The notes under the pieces are model-generated. The model was not told where the DNA came from. It saw only the letters and a program-made list of their open reading frames with translations, and did no database searches. Both the position numbers and the translations under genes were made by a program. From Skermanella mucosa (lineage in GTDB: Bacteria; Pseudomonadota; Alphaproteobacteria; Azospirillales; Azospirillaceae), in contig NZ_CP086106.1 in NCBI RefSeq assembly GCF_016765655.2, forward strand, positions 4,019,001 through 4,083,000: 64,000 nucleotides of DNA, written 5' to 3'. The stretch's first letter is position 1, and each line of letters opens with the position of its first letter. Shown here piece by piece: positions 43,903-53,293 of this stretch.

Positions 43903-44949
43903 ATGCTGCTGGACCTGTCGGGCATCCCCCTTGCGGCCGTGATCGGCATCTTCGTGGTTTGCGCCGTGGCCATCGCGTTCGCCGGCACCAAGCTGGCCGG
44001 CGTCGCGGACACGCTGGCCGACCGCACCGGCATGGGCGAGATCATCGCGGGCGCCCTGTTCGTCGGCGGAAGCACGTCGCTGCCCGGCATCATCACGTCC
44101 ATGACGACCGCCGCCGAAGGCTACGCGGGCCTGGCCATCGGCAACGCGGTTGGCGGGCTGACCGCCCAGACCACCTTCCTGGCGGTCGCCGACCTGGTGT
44201 ACCGGCGGGCCAACCTGGAGCACGCCGCCGCCACCCTGACCGGCCTGGTCCAGGGCACGCTGCTCGTTACCATGCTGACCATCCCGCTGCTGGCGATGGC
44301 CTCGCCCGAGATCACGATCCTCGGCGTCCACCCCGCCTCCATCCTCCTGTTCGTCATGTACGGCTTCGGCCTGAAGCTGCTGTCGCGCGTGAAGGAAATG
44401 CCGATGTGGTCACCGGTGATGACGGACGATACCCAGGACGAGGCGCAAGAGGCCCAAGACGCCGAGGAAGACGGGGACCGCCGACCGACATCGAGGCTGT
44501 GGATGCTGTTCGGGGCCTATGCCGCGGTCACGGCGGTCGCGGGATACCTCATCGGCGAGGCGAGCATCGCCCTGGTCGGCCTGACCGGATTGTCGGAGAC
44601 CGCGGTCGGCACCGTGTTCACCGCGGTGTCGAACTCCCTGCCCGAACTGGTGACCGCCATCGCGGCGGTCCGGATCGGCGCGGTGAGCCTGGCCGTCGGC
44701 GACATCATCGGCGGCAACGCCTTCGAAGTGCTGTTCCTGGCCGCGGCCGACATCTTCTATCGCTCCGGCTCGATCTACCACCGGTTCACGGACGAGAACG
44801 TCTTCACCACGGTGCTGGCCATCCTGATGACCGGCATCCTGCTGCTCGGCATGCTGCGGCGCCAGCAGCAGGGGATCGCCAACATCGGCTTCGAAAGCGC
44901 GCTGGTGCTCGCCCTCTACGCCTGCTCGATCGTGCTGGTCTTCGCCTGA
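43903..44949 (+). CDS. CaCA-family (sodium/calcium-type) antiporter
   Basis: 348 residues with ten to eleven predicted transmembrane helices. The two alpha repeats read GSTSLPGIITSMTTAAEG...IGNAVGG and VSNSLPELVTAIAAVRIG...VGDIIGGNAFEVLFL. A negatively charged loop between halves (residues 170-195, DDTQDEAQEAQDAEEDGD) may regulate transport. The start at 43903 follows GGAG. Confidence 0.85.
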   Translation: MLLDLSGIPLAAVIGIFVVCAVAIAFAGTKLAGVADTLADRTGMGEIIAGALFVGGSTSLPGIITSMTTAAEGYAGLAIGNAVGGLTAQTTFLAVADLVYRRANLEHAAATLTGLVQGTLLVTMLTIPLLAMASPEITILGVHPASILLFVMYGFGLKLLSRVKEMPMWSPVMTDDTQDEAQEAQDAEEDGDRRPTSRLWMLFGAYAAVTAVAGYLIGEASIALVGLTGLSETAVGTVFTAVSNSLPELVTAIAAVRIGAVSLAVGDIIGGNAFEVLFLAAADIFYRSGSIYHRFTDENVFTTVLAILMTGILLLGMLRRQQQGIANIGFESALVLALYACSIVLVFA

Positions 44950-44965
44950 CCGTCGCCGCGCGCGG

Positions 44966-44995
44966 GTCGGAGCCGGGCTTCGGTTCCCGGCCGAC
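44966..44995 (+). terminator. Hairpin terminator after the antiporter gene
   Basis: GTCGG and CCGAC plus CCGGG and CCCGG arms form a 10-bp stem with a 2-nt bulge and a CTTCGGTT loop, 17 nt after the antiporter stop. No uridine run follows, so strength is uncertain. Confidence 0.5.
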
Positions 44996-45345
44996 AAGCG
45001 CCCGAGGCGTTGCTGCCGCTGCCGTACCCGACGCACCTGACCTCGACGCGGCACTTCAGGCTGGGCGCGGTGAGGAGAGGATAGGGGATCCTGGCGGACA
45101 GCGACGTTTTTCTCGGCAAAGCCTGATCAATCCTTTCGCATCGTGTCCACTGAATAGGCGATCACGAAATTTGTGCGCATTCCAGCGCCAATTTTCTTGA
45201 TCATGCTTCCGTATTCTGTATTGGGAATGCACCATAGTTAACGCGCTGGTAATACCAACTGCCCAACGCCCCAGGCTTGGGCACCCAGAGTAGCGGGCGG
45301 GCGCCAGCCTGCCGCCGGGCGTTTTGATCGGTAAGGCGGAGTGAC
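44996..45345. promoter_or_regulatory. Upstream region of the nitrilase/ABC/amidase operon
   Basis: About 350 bases without a supported gene. The AT-rich part (45150-45240) contains CACGAAATTTGTG at 45163-45175, a near-palindrome, and TTGATC/TGATCA motifs. It probably holds the operon's promoter and operator. No regulator gene is adjacent. Confidence 0.4.
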
Positions 45346-46215
45346 ATGACAGGCGAAGCGGAGATCCAGATTTCATGCTTGCAGTTCGAGCCGCGCATCG
45401 GCGAGCTGGAGCGAAACGTCGAGACCAGCATCTCCCTGATCCGCGACGCGGCGGCGCAGGGCTCCAAGCTGATGGTTCTTCCGGAGCTTTGCAATTCCGG
45501 CTATGTGCTCGGCTCCCGCAAGGAGGCCTACGCGCTTTCCGAAACCATCGAGACCGGAAGCTCCATCGCCGCCTGGACGAAGGTGGCGGCCGACCACGAC
45601 CTCCATGTCGTCGCCGGCTTTCTCGAGCGGCAGGATGATCGCCTCTATAACAGCGCGGTCGTCATCGGCCCCGGGGGCGTGATCGGCACCTATCGCAAGA
45701 ACCACCTGTGGAACGCCGAAGCGCTCTATTTCGAGCGCGGAGACCTGGGATTCCCGGTCTTCCACACGCCGTTCGGCAGGATCGGCGTCCTGATCTGCTA
45801 TGACGGCTGGTTCCCCGAGGCATGGCGGCTCCTGGCCCTTCAGGGTGCCGATCTGGTTTGTGTGCCGACCAACTGGGTGCCCATGGCGGAGCAGCCGGCC
45901 AACGCGCCGGCCATGGCCAACATCCTGTGCATGGCGGCCGCCCACAGCAACTCGATGTTCGTCGCCGCCTGCGACAGGATCGGAACCGAGCGCGGCCAGC
46001 CGTTCATCGGGCAGAGCCTGATCATCGATCCCAACGGCTGGCCGATCGCCGGACCCGCCAGCGTCTCCGAGCCAGCCACGGTGACCGGCATCTGCAATCT
46101 TTCGGCAGCGCGCCGCCAGCGCACCTGGAACGACTTCAACCAGGTCATGCGGGATCGGCGGACCGACCTCTATCCGGAGATGCTCGGCACGACGGCGCGG
46201 CCCAACTGGTACTGA
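45346..46215 (+). CDS. Nitrilase-superfamily carbon-nitrogen hydrolase
   Basis: 289 residues with the E-K-C triad: E47 in VLPELCN, K118 in TYRKNHLW and C151 in LICYDGWFPE. Family hallmarks LYNSAVVIGPGG and SLIIDPNGWPI are present. It hydrolyses a nitrile, amide or carbamoyl compound in the cytoplasm. First gene of an operon with a branched-chain-type ABC transporter and two amidases. AAGGCGGAG precedes the ATG. Confidence 0.9.
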   Translation: MTGEAEIQISCLQFEPRIGELERNVETSISLIRDAAAQGSKLMVLPELCNSGYVLGSRKEAYALSETIETGSSIAAWTKVAADHDLHVVAGFLERQDDRLYNSAVVIGPGGVIGTYRKNHLWNAEALYFERGDLGFPVFHTPFGRIGVLICYDGWFPEAWRLLALQGADLVCVPTNWVPMAEQPANAPAMANILCMAAAHSNSMFVAACDRIGTERGQPFIGQSLIIDPNGWPIAGPASVSEPATVTGICNLSAARRQRTWNDFNQVMRDRRTDLYPEMLGTTARPNWY

Positions 46216-46260
46216 CAAGAACCTCGCCCAACAAACATCACTCAGGACAGGGAAAGAACC

Positions 46261-47412
46261 ATGAAGACGATTCAATGGATCGGGGGCCTCGCGCTGCTGG
46301 GCGCGCTGATGAACGGCGCCGCCGCGCAGGAGACTGTCAAGATCGGCATCCCGGTCGGGCTGAGCGGCGCCAACAGCGTGGTGGCGCCCTCGGTCGTCCA
46401 GTCGAGCCAGCTTGCCGTGGAAGAGATCAACGCGGCGGGCGGCATTCTCGGCCGGCAGGTCGAACTGGTCGTCGCCGACGACGGCAGCGGCGCGCAGGGT
46501 GCGCAACGCGCCTTCAACTCGCTGGTCTTCCAGGACGACGTGGACGTCCTGATCTCGATGGAGACGAGCGCCGCCCGCAACGCCGGCCTGCCGATCGTCA
46601 ACCGGGCGGGCAAGCCCTACATCTACACGTCTTTCTACGAGGGCCGCTCGTGCAGCCCCTGGATGTTCGTCCCGGCCTGGGTCCCGGATCAGCAGGTCAA
46701 GCCGATCGTCGACCATTTCAGCGACACGCTTAAGGCGAAGACCTTCTACCTGATCGGGAGCGACTATAATTTCGGCCGCGGCATGCTCGAGTTCACGCGG
46801 CAATACATCGAGGAAAAGGGCGGCGAGGTCCTGGGAGAGGAATACCTGCCGATGGACGGTTCCGACTGGACCTCGATCATCAGCGACCTGCGCTCCAAGA
46901 ACCCCGATGCCCTGATCACCTCCACCGCCGGCGGCGCGCCCAACGTCACCCTGACCAAGCAGCTGCGGAACGCGGGGGTGACGATCCCCTACGGCAACCT
47001 CGCCGTCGACGAGGGCACCGCCAAGACGATGGGCGCCGACGCCACCGGCATGTTCATCTCGCAATCCTACATGACCGGCATCGACAGCGCCGAGAACAAG
47101 AAGTTCCTGGATGCGATGGAGAAGAAGTTCGGCGGCGAGCTCAAGACCCCGAACGATCTCTCGGTCCCGCAGTACGAGGCGATCTACCTCTACAAGGCCG
47201 CCGCCGAGAAGGCGGGATCGACCGACCCGGAGGAAATCGTCGAGGCCCTGCCCGAAGTTTCGTTCACCGGGCCGCGCGGCAGCATCCGGATGGACAAGCA
47301 GCACCACACCGCGCTGACGATGTATCTGGGCCAGGTCAAGGACGGCGGCAGCGTCGAGGTCATCAAGACCTTCGAGAACGTCGATCCCGGCCAGCAGTGC
47401 CCGAACCTCTGA
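46261..47412 (+). CDS. Branched-chain/amide-type ABC transporter substrate-binding protein
   Basis: 383 residues with a signal peptide (...MNGAAAQE). Periplasmic-binding fold of the LivJ/AmiC/UrtA class: KIGIPVGLSGANSVVAPSV, INAAGGILGRQVELVVADD, and LIGSDYNFGRGM. It delivers a small amide or amino-acid-like ligand to the downstream permeases. Genes around it (nitrilase, amidases) favour an amide ligand. Confidence 0.9.
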   Translation: MKTIQWIGGLALLGALMNGAAAQETVKIGIPVGLSGANSVVAPSVVQSSQLAVEEINAAGGILGRQVELVVADDGSGAQGAQRAFNSLVFQDDVDVLISMETSAARNAGLPIVNRAGKPYIYTSFYEGRSCSPWMFVPAWVPDQQVKPIVDHFSDTLKAKTFYLIGSDYNFGRGMLEFTRQYIEEKGGEVLGEEYLPMDGSDWTSIISDLRSKNPDALITSTAGGAPNVTLTKQLRNAGVTIPYGNLAVDEGTAKTMGADATGMFISQSYMTGIDSAENKKFLDAMEKKFGGELKTPNDLSVPQYEAIYLYKAAAEKAGSTDPEEIVEALPEVSFTGPRGSIRMDKQHHTALTMYLGQVKDGGSVEVIKTFENVDPGQQCPNL

Positions 47413-47489
47413 ACTTCGTTTCATGAAGGCGGGTGGCCGCCGATCCGCCGCCCGCCTCGTTTTCCAGCACGGCCAGAAACGGAAACCGG

Positions 47490-48326
47490 ATGGCAGTCCT
47501 CCTGCTAGACATCCTGACCACGGCTTCGATGCTCTTCATCGTGGCCACCGGACTGATGATCATCCTCGGCGTCATGAAGCTGATCAACTTCGCCCATGGC
47601 GCCTTCCTGACCGTAGGCGGCTATTCCGCCCACGTCGTCACCGCCTACGGTTACAGCCCCTGGCTGACCATACCGGCCGCCGCGGCCTTCGGCTTCGTCC
47701 TCGGGATCGTGGTCGAACGGCTGGTGGTCCGGCCGCTCTATTCCAGGCCTCTCGACGCGATCCTGGCGACCTGGGGACTGGGGATCATCATAGCGCAGGT
47801 CATCGTCTTCGCCTTCGGGCGGGAGGTGCAGTTCGCCCAAAGCCCGATCTCGGGGACCGTCGACCTGCTCGGGACCGCCTACTCGTCCTGGAGGCTCATC
47901 CTGATCGGGGTCGCGGTCGTCCTGGGCCTGCTGCTGACGGCGCTGCTCTACCTCACCCGCTTCGGCCTCAACGCCCGCGCGGTGATCATGAACGAGAACC
48001 TCGCGCGGGGGCTCGGCATCGACAGCGTCAAGGTGCGGGCCGTGACGTTCGGGCTCGGCGCGGCGCTGGCCTGCGCGGCGGGCGCCCTGATCACGCCGCT
48101 GCTGTCGGTCGATCCCAACATGGGCCTGCCCTGGCTGGTCAACTCCTTCATGCTCGTCCTGGTCTCCGGGGTCGCGGTGCCCGGCCTGGCCCTCGCCTCC
48201 CTGGTTCTCGGCGGCGCCCAGGTACTCGTCAGCACCTTCGTCAGCCCGATCATCGGCGGCATCACGATCGTCGTGCTCGCGGCGGTCATCCTGCGCATCA
48301 AACCTCAAGGACTCTCCCGTGGCTGA
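47490..48326 (+). CDS. Branched-chain-type ABC transporter permease (LivH-like)
   Basis: 278 residues with eight predicted transmembrane helices. Typical LivH blocks are LMIILGVMKLINFAHGAFLT and RAVIMNENLARGLGIDSVKV, the latter the EAA-like coupling loop. The start at 47490 follows GGAAA. It ends inside the start of the next gene. Confidence 0.9.
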   Translation: MAVLLLDILTTASMLFIVATGLMIILGVMKLINFAHGAFLTVGGYSAHVVTAYGYSPWLTIPAAAAFGFVLGIVVERLVVRPLYSRPLDAILATWGLGIIIAQVIVFAFGREVQFAQSPISGTVDLLGTAYSSWRLILIGVAVVLGLLLTALLYLTRFGLNARAVIMNENLARGLGIDSVKVRAVTFGLGAALACAAGALITPLLSVDPNMGLPWLVNSFMLVLVSGVAVPGLALASLVLGGAQVLVSTFVSPIIGGITIVVLAAVILRIKPQGLSRG

Positions 48327-50139
48327 AGCAATGCCGGCTACAACCGGTCGGTCGAGGCGCCAGATCGGGCGCACGGCCGTGGGCGCGGCCATCGCCCTGA
48401 TCATCATCGGTACGGCGCCGCTCTATCTCGGCACCTACATGACGAATATCCTCACCCGCGCGCTGTTCCTCGCGGCCCTGGCGCTGACGGTGGACCTTGT
48501 CTGGGGCTATGCGGGCGTCCTGACCTTCGGGCAGTCGGCCTTCTTCGGCATTGGGGCCTACGCCTGCGCGCTGGTCTTCACCCACTGGGGCTTCGGCCCG
48601 GGATGGGCGATCGCCGCGCTGGCCGCCGGCATCGCCGTGGCGATGGTCACGGCCTGGCTGACGGGCCTGCTGTCGTTCTACCACGGCGCCTCGCCCCTCT
48701 ACTCCTCCATCGTCACGCTGGCCCTGCCGATCGTGCTCGTGCAGGTCATCTTCTCCGGCGGGCGCTTCACCGGGTCGAGCAGCGGGCTGTCGGGCTTCCC
48801 GACCTATTACTGGTCGATCGACACCTGGTTCTGGATCGCCGGCGTCTTCCTGGTGGCGGTCGGCTCCGTCGCGTGGCTCTTCGTCCGCAGCGACTACGGC
48901 CGCATCCTGGTCGCGATCCGGGAGAACGAGGACCGCTGCGCCTATCTCGGCATCCCGGTTTCCCGCATCAAGACCGGCCTCTTCGTCGCCTGCGCGGGCA
49001 TCGCGGCCGTCGCCGGTTTCGGCTACGCGGCCTTCTCCAACGTGGTGGCGCCGGAGCTGGCAGGCTTCCTCCTGGGTACCGAGTCCCTGATCTGGGTCGC
49101 CCTGGGCGGGCGCGGCACCCTGATCGGCCCGATCCTCGGGACCATCGGCATCGACGTCACGTCATCATACCTGTCGGGCAACCTGCCGTTCCTCTGGAAC
49201 TTCATCGTCGGCGTCACCTTCGTGGTCGTCATCATCCTGCTGCCGAACGGCGTGGCGTCCCTGGTGACGGGTGCGTGGCGCCGGTACCGCAGGCGCGGCT
49301 CCGCCGACGGCGAGGTGGCGCGGGAGACCGGCGTCCGGCTCGTCTCCTCCGCCAGGGGGCGTCCGGCCGCCGCGGCAGGCTCCGGCGCGGCCCCGATCCG
49401 GATCGACGGCCTGACCTGCCGGTACGGCAGCCTGACCGTGCTGGACGGCATCCAGGTCGAGGGCATCGCGGGCCAGCTGCTGAGCATCGTGGGGCCGAAC
49501 GGCGCCGGCAAGACGACCCTGATGCGCTGCATCAGCAACGGCACGGAGCGCACCGGCGGCACCGTCGCGATCGCCGGCACCGAGATCGGGCGGAGCTCGC
49601 CGCAGCGGATCGTCGGGCTCGGCGTCGGGCGCAGCTTCCAGAACACCAGCCTGTTCGACAGCCTGACCGTCGGCGAGTGCCTCAAGCTGGCCCGCTACCG
49701 CATCGACGGAGCCAGCGGCCTCCATCGCGGCGAGACGGTGGCGCTGCCCGATCCGGCGCTGGAGATCCTGGCGGCCACCGGCCTGGACCGGAAGCTGGGC
49801 GAGGAGACGCGCTACCTGTCGCACGGCATGAAGCGCGGGCTCGAACTGGCGATGGTCCTCGCCACCGAGCCGCGCGTCCTGCTGCTGGACGAGCCGACGG
49901 CCGGCCTCACCCGGCCCGAACGGGTCGCGATCGGGCATGTCCTGACCCGGCTGGCCGAGGAATACCGCCTCTGCATCTTCCTGATCGAGCACGACCTGGA
50001 TTTCGTCCGCGAGATATCCAACCGCATCGTCGTGCTTCACCAGGGCAAGCTGCTGCTCGACGGCACCGTCGAGGAGGTCGTCTCGTCCGAACTCGTCAAG
50101 GCGGTCTATGCCGGCCACGAACTGGAGACCGCACCGTGA
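48319..50139 (+). CDS. LivM-LivG fused permease/ATP-binding protein
   Basis: 606 residues. Residues 1-335 form a LivM-type permease (LVWGYAGVLTFGQSAFFGIG; IRENEDRCAYLGIP). After an Ala/Arg-rich linker the C-terminal ATPase has Walker A GPNGAGKTT and Walker B VLLLDEPTAGL. The signature is LSHGMKRGLELAM instead of LSGGQ. GTG start at 48319, overlapping the LivH stop by 8 nt. A natural permease-ATPase fusion that fixes their 1:1 ratio. Confidence 0.9.
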   Translation: MAEAMPATTGRSRRQIGRTAVGAAIALIIIGTAPLYLGTYMTNILTRALFLAALALTVDLVWGYAGVLTFGQSAFFGIGAYACALVFTHWGFGPGWAIAALAAGIAVAMVTAWLTGLLSFYHGASPLYSSIVTLALPIVLVQVIFSGGRFTGSSSGLSGFPTYYWSIDTWFWIAGVFLVAVGSVAWLFVRSDYGRILVAIRENEDRCAYLGIPVSRIKTGLFVACAGIAAVAGFGYAAFSNVVAPELAGFLLGTESLIWVALGGRGTLIGPILGTIGIDVTSSYLSGNLPFLWNFIVGVTFVVVIILLPNGVASLVTGAWRRYRRRGSADGEVARETGVRLVSSARGRPAAAAGSGAAPIRIDGLTCRYGSLTVLDGIQVEGIAGQLLSIVGPNGAGKTTLMRCISNGTERTGGTVAIAGTEIGRSSPQRIVGLGVGRSFQNTSLFDSLTVGECLKLARYRIDGASGLHRGETVALPDPALEILAATGLDRKLGEETRYLSHGMKRGLELAMVLATEPRVLLLDEPTAGLTRPERVAIGHVLTRLAEEYRLCIFLIEHDLDFVREISNRIVVLHQGKLLLDGTVEEVVSSELVKAVYAGHELETAP

Positions 50140-50867
50140 GCGGAACGGAAATCGAAGCCGCCGGCAGGAGACGGCTGGAGATCGCCGGCCTGAGCAGCGG
50201 ATATGGCGCCGCGACGGTCATCCGCGACGTCTCGTTCTCGATAGCGCCGGGCGAGATCCTGGTCGTCCTGGGCAAGAACGGGATGGGCAAATCGACGCTG
50301 CTGAAGACCATCATGGGTTTCGTCCGGGCCAGGACCGGCACGATCCGCGTGGACGGGAACGAGATCACCAACCGCGCGCCGCACCTGAACGCCCGTGAGG
50401 CCCTGGCCTATACGCCGCAGGAATACGCGATCTTCCAGGATCTCACGGTCGAGGAGAACCTTCGGCTGGGGGTGACCGAGGATCGGCTGCTGGGCGAACG
50501 GATGGACGAGATCGAGGCGGCCTTCCCGGTCATCGCCAAGCGGTTCAGGCAGCGGGCTGGAACGCTGAGCGGCGGCGAGCAGAAGATGCTGCTGCTGTCG
50601 CGCGGCCTCGTCTCCCGACCCAGGATCATGCTGATCGACGAGATTTCCGAGGGTCTCCAGCCTTCCATGGTGAACAGGATGGCGCAGGTCCTGCGCTCGA
50701 CCAAGGAGCGAAGCGGCGTCACCATCCTGCTGGTCGAGCAGAACCTGCCCTTCGCCCTGTCCGTCGCCGACCGCTACGCGATCCTGAAGATCGGCGAGAT
50801 CGTGGAGTCGGGCGACGTGGCGCACGCCGACACGGCGGCGACCCTGGAGCAGCATTTGCGCATCTGA
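50136..50867 (+). CDS. Branched-chain-type ABC transporter ATP-binding protein (LivF-like)
   Basis: 243 residues with Walker A GKNGMGKST, signature LSGGEQKMLLLSRGL and Walker B IMLIDEISEGLQP. GTG start overlaps the fused permease gene by 4 nt (GTGA). Second motor subunit of the transporter. Confidence 0.92.
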   Translation: MSGTEIEAAGRRRLEIAGLSSGYGAATVIRDVSFSIAPGEILVVLGKNGMGKSTLLKTIMGFVRARTGTIRVDGNEITNRAPHLNAREALAYTPQEYAIFQDLTVEENLRLGVTEDRLLGERMDEIEAAFPVIAKRFRQRAGTLSGGEQKMLLLSRGLVSRPRIMLIDEISEGLQPSMVNRMAQVLRSTKERSGVTILLVEQNLPFALSVADRYAILKIGEIVESGDVAHADTAATLEQHLRI

Positions 50868-50883
50868 TGCGGAGGAGCCAAGC

Positions 50884-51627
50884 ATGAGTATCGAGGCGAA
50901 TACCTTCTCCATCGTCGCCCGCTGCGCTTCGACGAGCGAGTTCGGGGTGGCGGTCGCGTCGGCGGTTCCCGCCGTCGGCTCGATCTGCCCGTTCGTCCGC
51001 GCCGGCGTCGGGGCCGTCAGCACCCAGTCCTGGGTAAACCCCTATCTGGCCGTCCGGATACTGGACGCCATGCAGGCCGGCCGCGACGCCCGCTCCGCCC
51101 TGGACGGGGCGCTGGCCGAGGATGCCGAGGCGAACCTGCGCCAGGTCGGGGTCGTGGACGCTTCCGGCGGCTCCGCCTCCTGGACCGGGGGCGATTGCAC
51201 CTCCTGGCATGGCGAGGTCAACGGCCGGGATTTCGCGGCGCAGGGCAACATGCTGACCGGCGGCCAGGTGCTGTCCGCCCTGGCGGAGACGTTCCGGGAG
51301 ACCGGGGGGCAACCCTTGGAAGACCGCCTGATGGCCTGCCTGGAGGCGGCGCAGGCGGCGGGCGGCGACAAGCGCGGCCGCCAGTCCGCCGCCCTGGTGG
51401 TGTTCGGCGCCGAAGCCTACGCCAAGCTCGACGTCCGGGTCGACGAGGACGCCGATCCGATCCCCCGCCTGCGCCGGACCTTCGAGATCGCCAAGGCGCA
51501 GTTGCTTCCCTTCATCGCCGGAATGCCGAAACGGCAAGGCGGCAGCGCGTTCCCGCCCGAGGTCATGGACCTGCTCCTGCAGTCGCCGCCGGACCGGCCG
51601 GCGGGCGGAGGGAGCGCCGAGCCATGA
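50884..51627 (+). CDS. DUF1028 family protein (Ntn-hydrolase-like)
   Basis: 247 residues matching the DUF1028 family, whose fold resembles N-terminal nucleophile hydrolases: FSIVARCASTSEFGVAVASA, VGAVSTQSWVNPYL, QGNMLTGGQVLSAL. It lies between the transporter and the amidases and overlaps the small AtzG-like gene by 4 nt, so it probably acts in the same amide-breakdown pathway. Reaction unknown. Confidence 0.85.
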   Translation: MSIEANTFSIVARCASTSEFGVAVASAVPAVGSICPFVRAGVGAVSTQSWVNPYLAVRILDAMQAGRDARSALDGALAEDAEANLRQVGVVDASGGSASWTGGDCTSWHGEVNGRDFAAQGNMLTGGQVLSALAETFRETGGQPLEDRLMACLEAAQAAGGDKRGRQSAALVVFGAEAYAKLDVRVDEDADPIPRLRRTFEIAKAQLLPFIAGMPKRQGGSAFPPEVMDLLLQSPPDRPAGGGSAEP

Positions 51628-51821
51628 GCAACGGAAAAGACGGCCCCATGACCGAACCTGCATCGGATTCCGAAACCCATATCGCGGCGGAGCGGGACGC
51701 CGCTGTTCGCGAGGCCTTCGAGGTGATCGCCGCCGAGATCGGCAAGCTGCGCGGCCTCGACCTGGGCGACCATCCCCCCGCCGTCGTGTTCCGCCCGCTG
51801 CGGAGAAAGGATCCCTCCTGA
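51624..51821 (+). CDS. AtzG/GatC-like small amidase partner
   Basis: 65 residues, linked by ATGA to DUF1028 upstream and by TGATG to the amidase downstream. Its end, HPPAVVFRPLRR, matches the P-A-V-F-R-P tail of AtzG/GatC proteins that stabilise AtzE-type amidases. Too short for most gene finders. No catalytic residues of its own. Confidence 0.7.
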   Translation: MSNGKDGPMTEPASDSETHIAAERDAAVREAFEVIAAEIGKLRGLDLGDHPPAVVFRPLRRKDPS

Positions 51822-53218
51822 TGCGCGTCGAAGAAGCCCTTCACCGGCCGATCGAGGAGGTCGCGGAGGCGATCCGGGCCGGCCAACTCTCCCCCGTCGA
51901 GCTTACGGCTGCCTATCTCGACCGGATCGCGGATAAGGACGGCGTTCTGAACGCCTTCGTCCATGTCGCGGCCGACGCCCTGGACCAGGCGGAAGCCCTG
52001 GCCGCGGCGGCCAGGGAGGGGAGGATCCTGGGGCCACTCCACGGCATTCCCCTCGCGATCAAGGACAATTACCTGACCGCCGGCATGCCGACGCGGGCGG
52101 GCACCGAAGCCGCCATCGAGTTTCCAGGCACCGAAGGGGCCGCGGTCCGCAAGCTGCGCGAGGCCGGCGCCATCCTGCTCGGCAAGACCCGAATGCACGA
52201 GTTCGCCTGGGGCATGGAGACACCGCCGGCCCGCAATCCGTTCGACACCGACCGGGTTCCCGGCGGCTCCAGCGGCGGTTCGGGGATCGCCGTCACGGCG
52301 GGGTTCGCCATGGCGGCGCTCGGGTCCGACACCGGCGGGTCGATCCGCATCCCGGCAAGCCTCTGCGGCACCGTCGGCATCAAGCCGACCTTCGGGCGGA
52401 TCGGACGGTCCGGCATCGTTCCCCACAGCTGGTCCCTGGACCATGCAGGTCCGCTGACGCGCAGCGTCGCCGACGCGGCATTGCTGGTCGATGTCCTGTC
52501 CGGACACGATCCCGCGGATGCCGGCTCCGCCGACGAACCGCCGACCGCCCTTCATGCCGCCGTCCGCCCGGCGCGCGAGGCCGGCGCCGCCGGACTGCGC
52601 GTCGGCGTCTGCCGCAACCACTTCTTCGAGGCGCTGGACGACGAGGTCGGCGCCGCCGTCGAAGCGACGATCTCCCGGCTCGCCGCCGACGGCGCCGAGG
52701 TGGTCGAGTTCCAGGTGCCGGAGCTGGCCTATGGCCTGGGCGCAATCTTCGCGATCGAACTGGCGTCCTCGGCCGCCTACCATGTCCATCACCTCGCGGC
52801 CGGCAGGACTTCCGCCTACCGGGACGACGTCCGCCAGCTGGTGGAAATGGGACGGCTCGTCTCCGCACCGGATTACCTCCAGGCAGAACGCTACCGCACG
52901 ATGCTGGCGGAACGGTTTCTCCAGGTGTTCGCCGAGGTCGATGTCATCGTCGGCCCGACGATGCCGATCACGGCCTGGCTCTCGGGCCAGCGGGAAGTCG
53001 AACTCGACGGCAAGCGGGAAAGCGTGTTGGAAACCTCCTGGAGGTTCACCTACCCGTGGAACCTGCTGGGCCTTCCGGCCATCAGCCTGCCCTGCGGCTA
53101 TGACCGGAAGGGGCTTCCCATCGGCTTCCAGATCGCGGGGGCCGCATTCGACGAGGCGAGCGTGATCAGGACCGCGGCCGCGGTGGAGCGGACGGTGCGG
53201 ATGCGGTGGTGCTTCTGA
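51821..53218 (+). CDS. Amidase (AtzE/GatA family)
   Basis: 465 residues with the amidase-signature Ser-cisSer-Lys triad: K81 in LAIKDN, S150 in GGSSGGSG and the nucleophile S174 in GSDTGGSIRIP. It probably forms a complex with the preceding 65-residue AtzG-like protein and hydrolyses an amide or carbamoyl compound imported by the upstream transporter. Confidence 0.9.
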   Translation: MRVEEALHRPIEEVAEAIRAGQLSPVELTAAYLDRIADKDGVLNAFVHVAADALDQAEALAAAAREGRILGPLHGIPLAIKDNYLTAGMPTRAGTEAAIEFPGTEGAAVRKLREAGAILLGKTRMHEFAWGMETPPARNPFDTDRVPGGSSGGSGIAVTAGFAMAALGSDTGGSIRIPASLCGTVGIKPTFGRIGRSGIVPHSWSLDHAGPLTRSVADAALLVDVLSGHDPADAGSADEPPTALHAAVRPAREAGAAGLRVGVCRNHFFEALDDEVGAAVEATISRLAADGAEVVEFQVPELAYGLGAIFAIELASSAAYHVHHLAAGRTSAYRDDVRQLVEMGRLVSAPDYLQAERYRTMLAERFLQVFAEVDVIVGPTMPITAWLSGQREVELDGKRESVLETSWRFTYPWNLLGLPAISLPCGYDRKGLPIGFQIAGAAFDEASVIRTAAAVERTVRMRWCF

Positions 53219-53293
53219 GGCGCGGGGAGACGGTCGCCCCCGCCGGCTGTTGCCATCGGGGGAAACAGAAGACAAGAACGCCGGGAGACAGCG

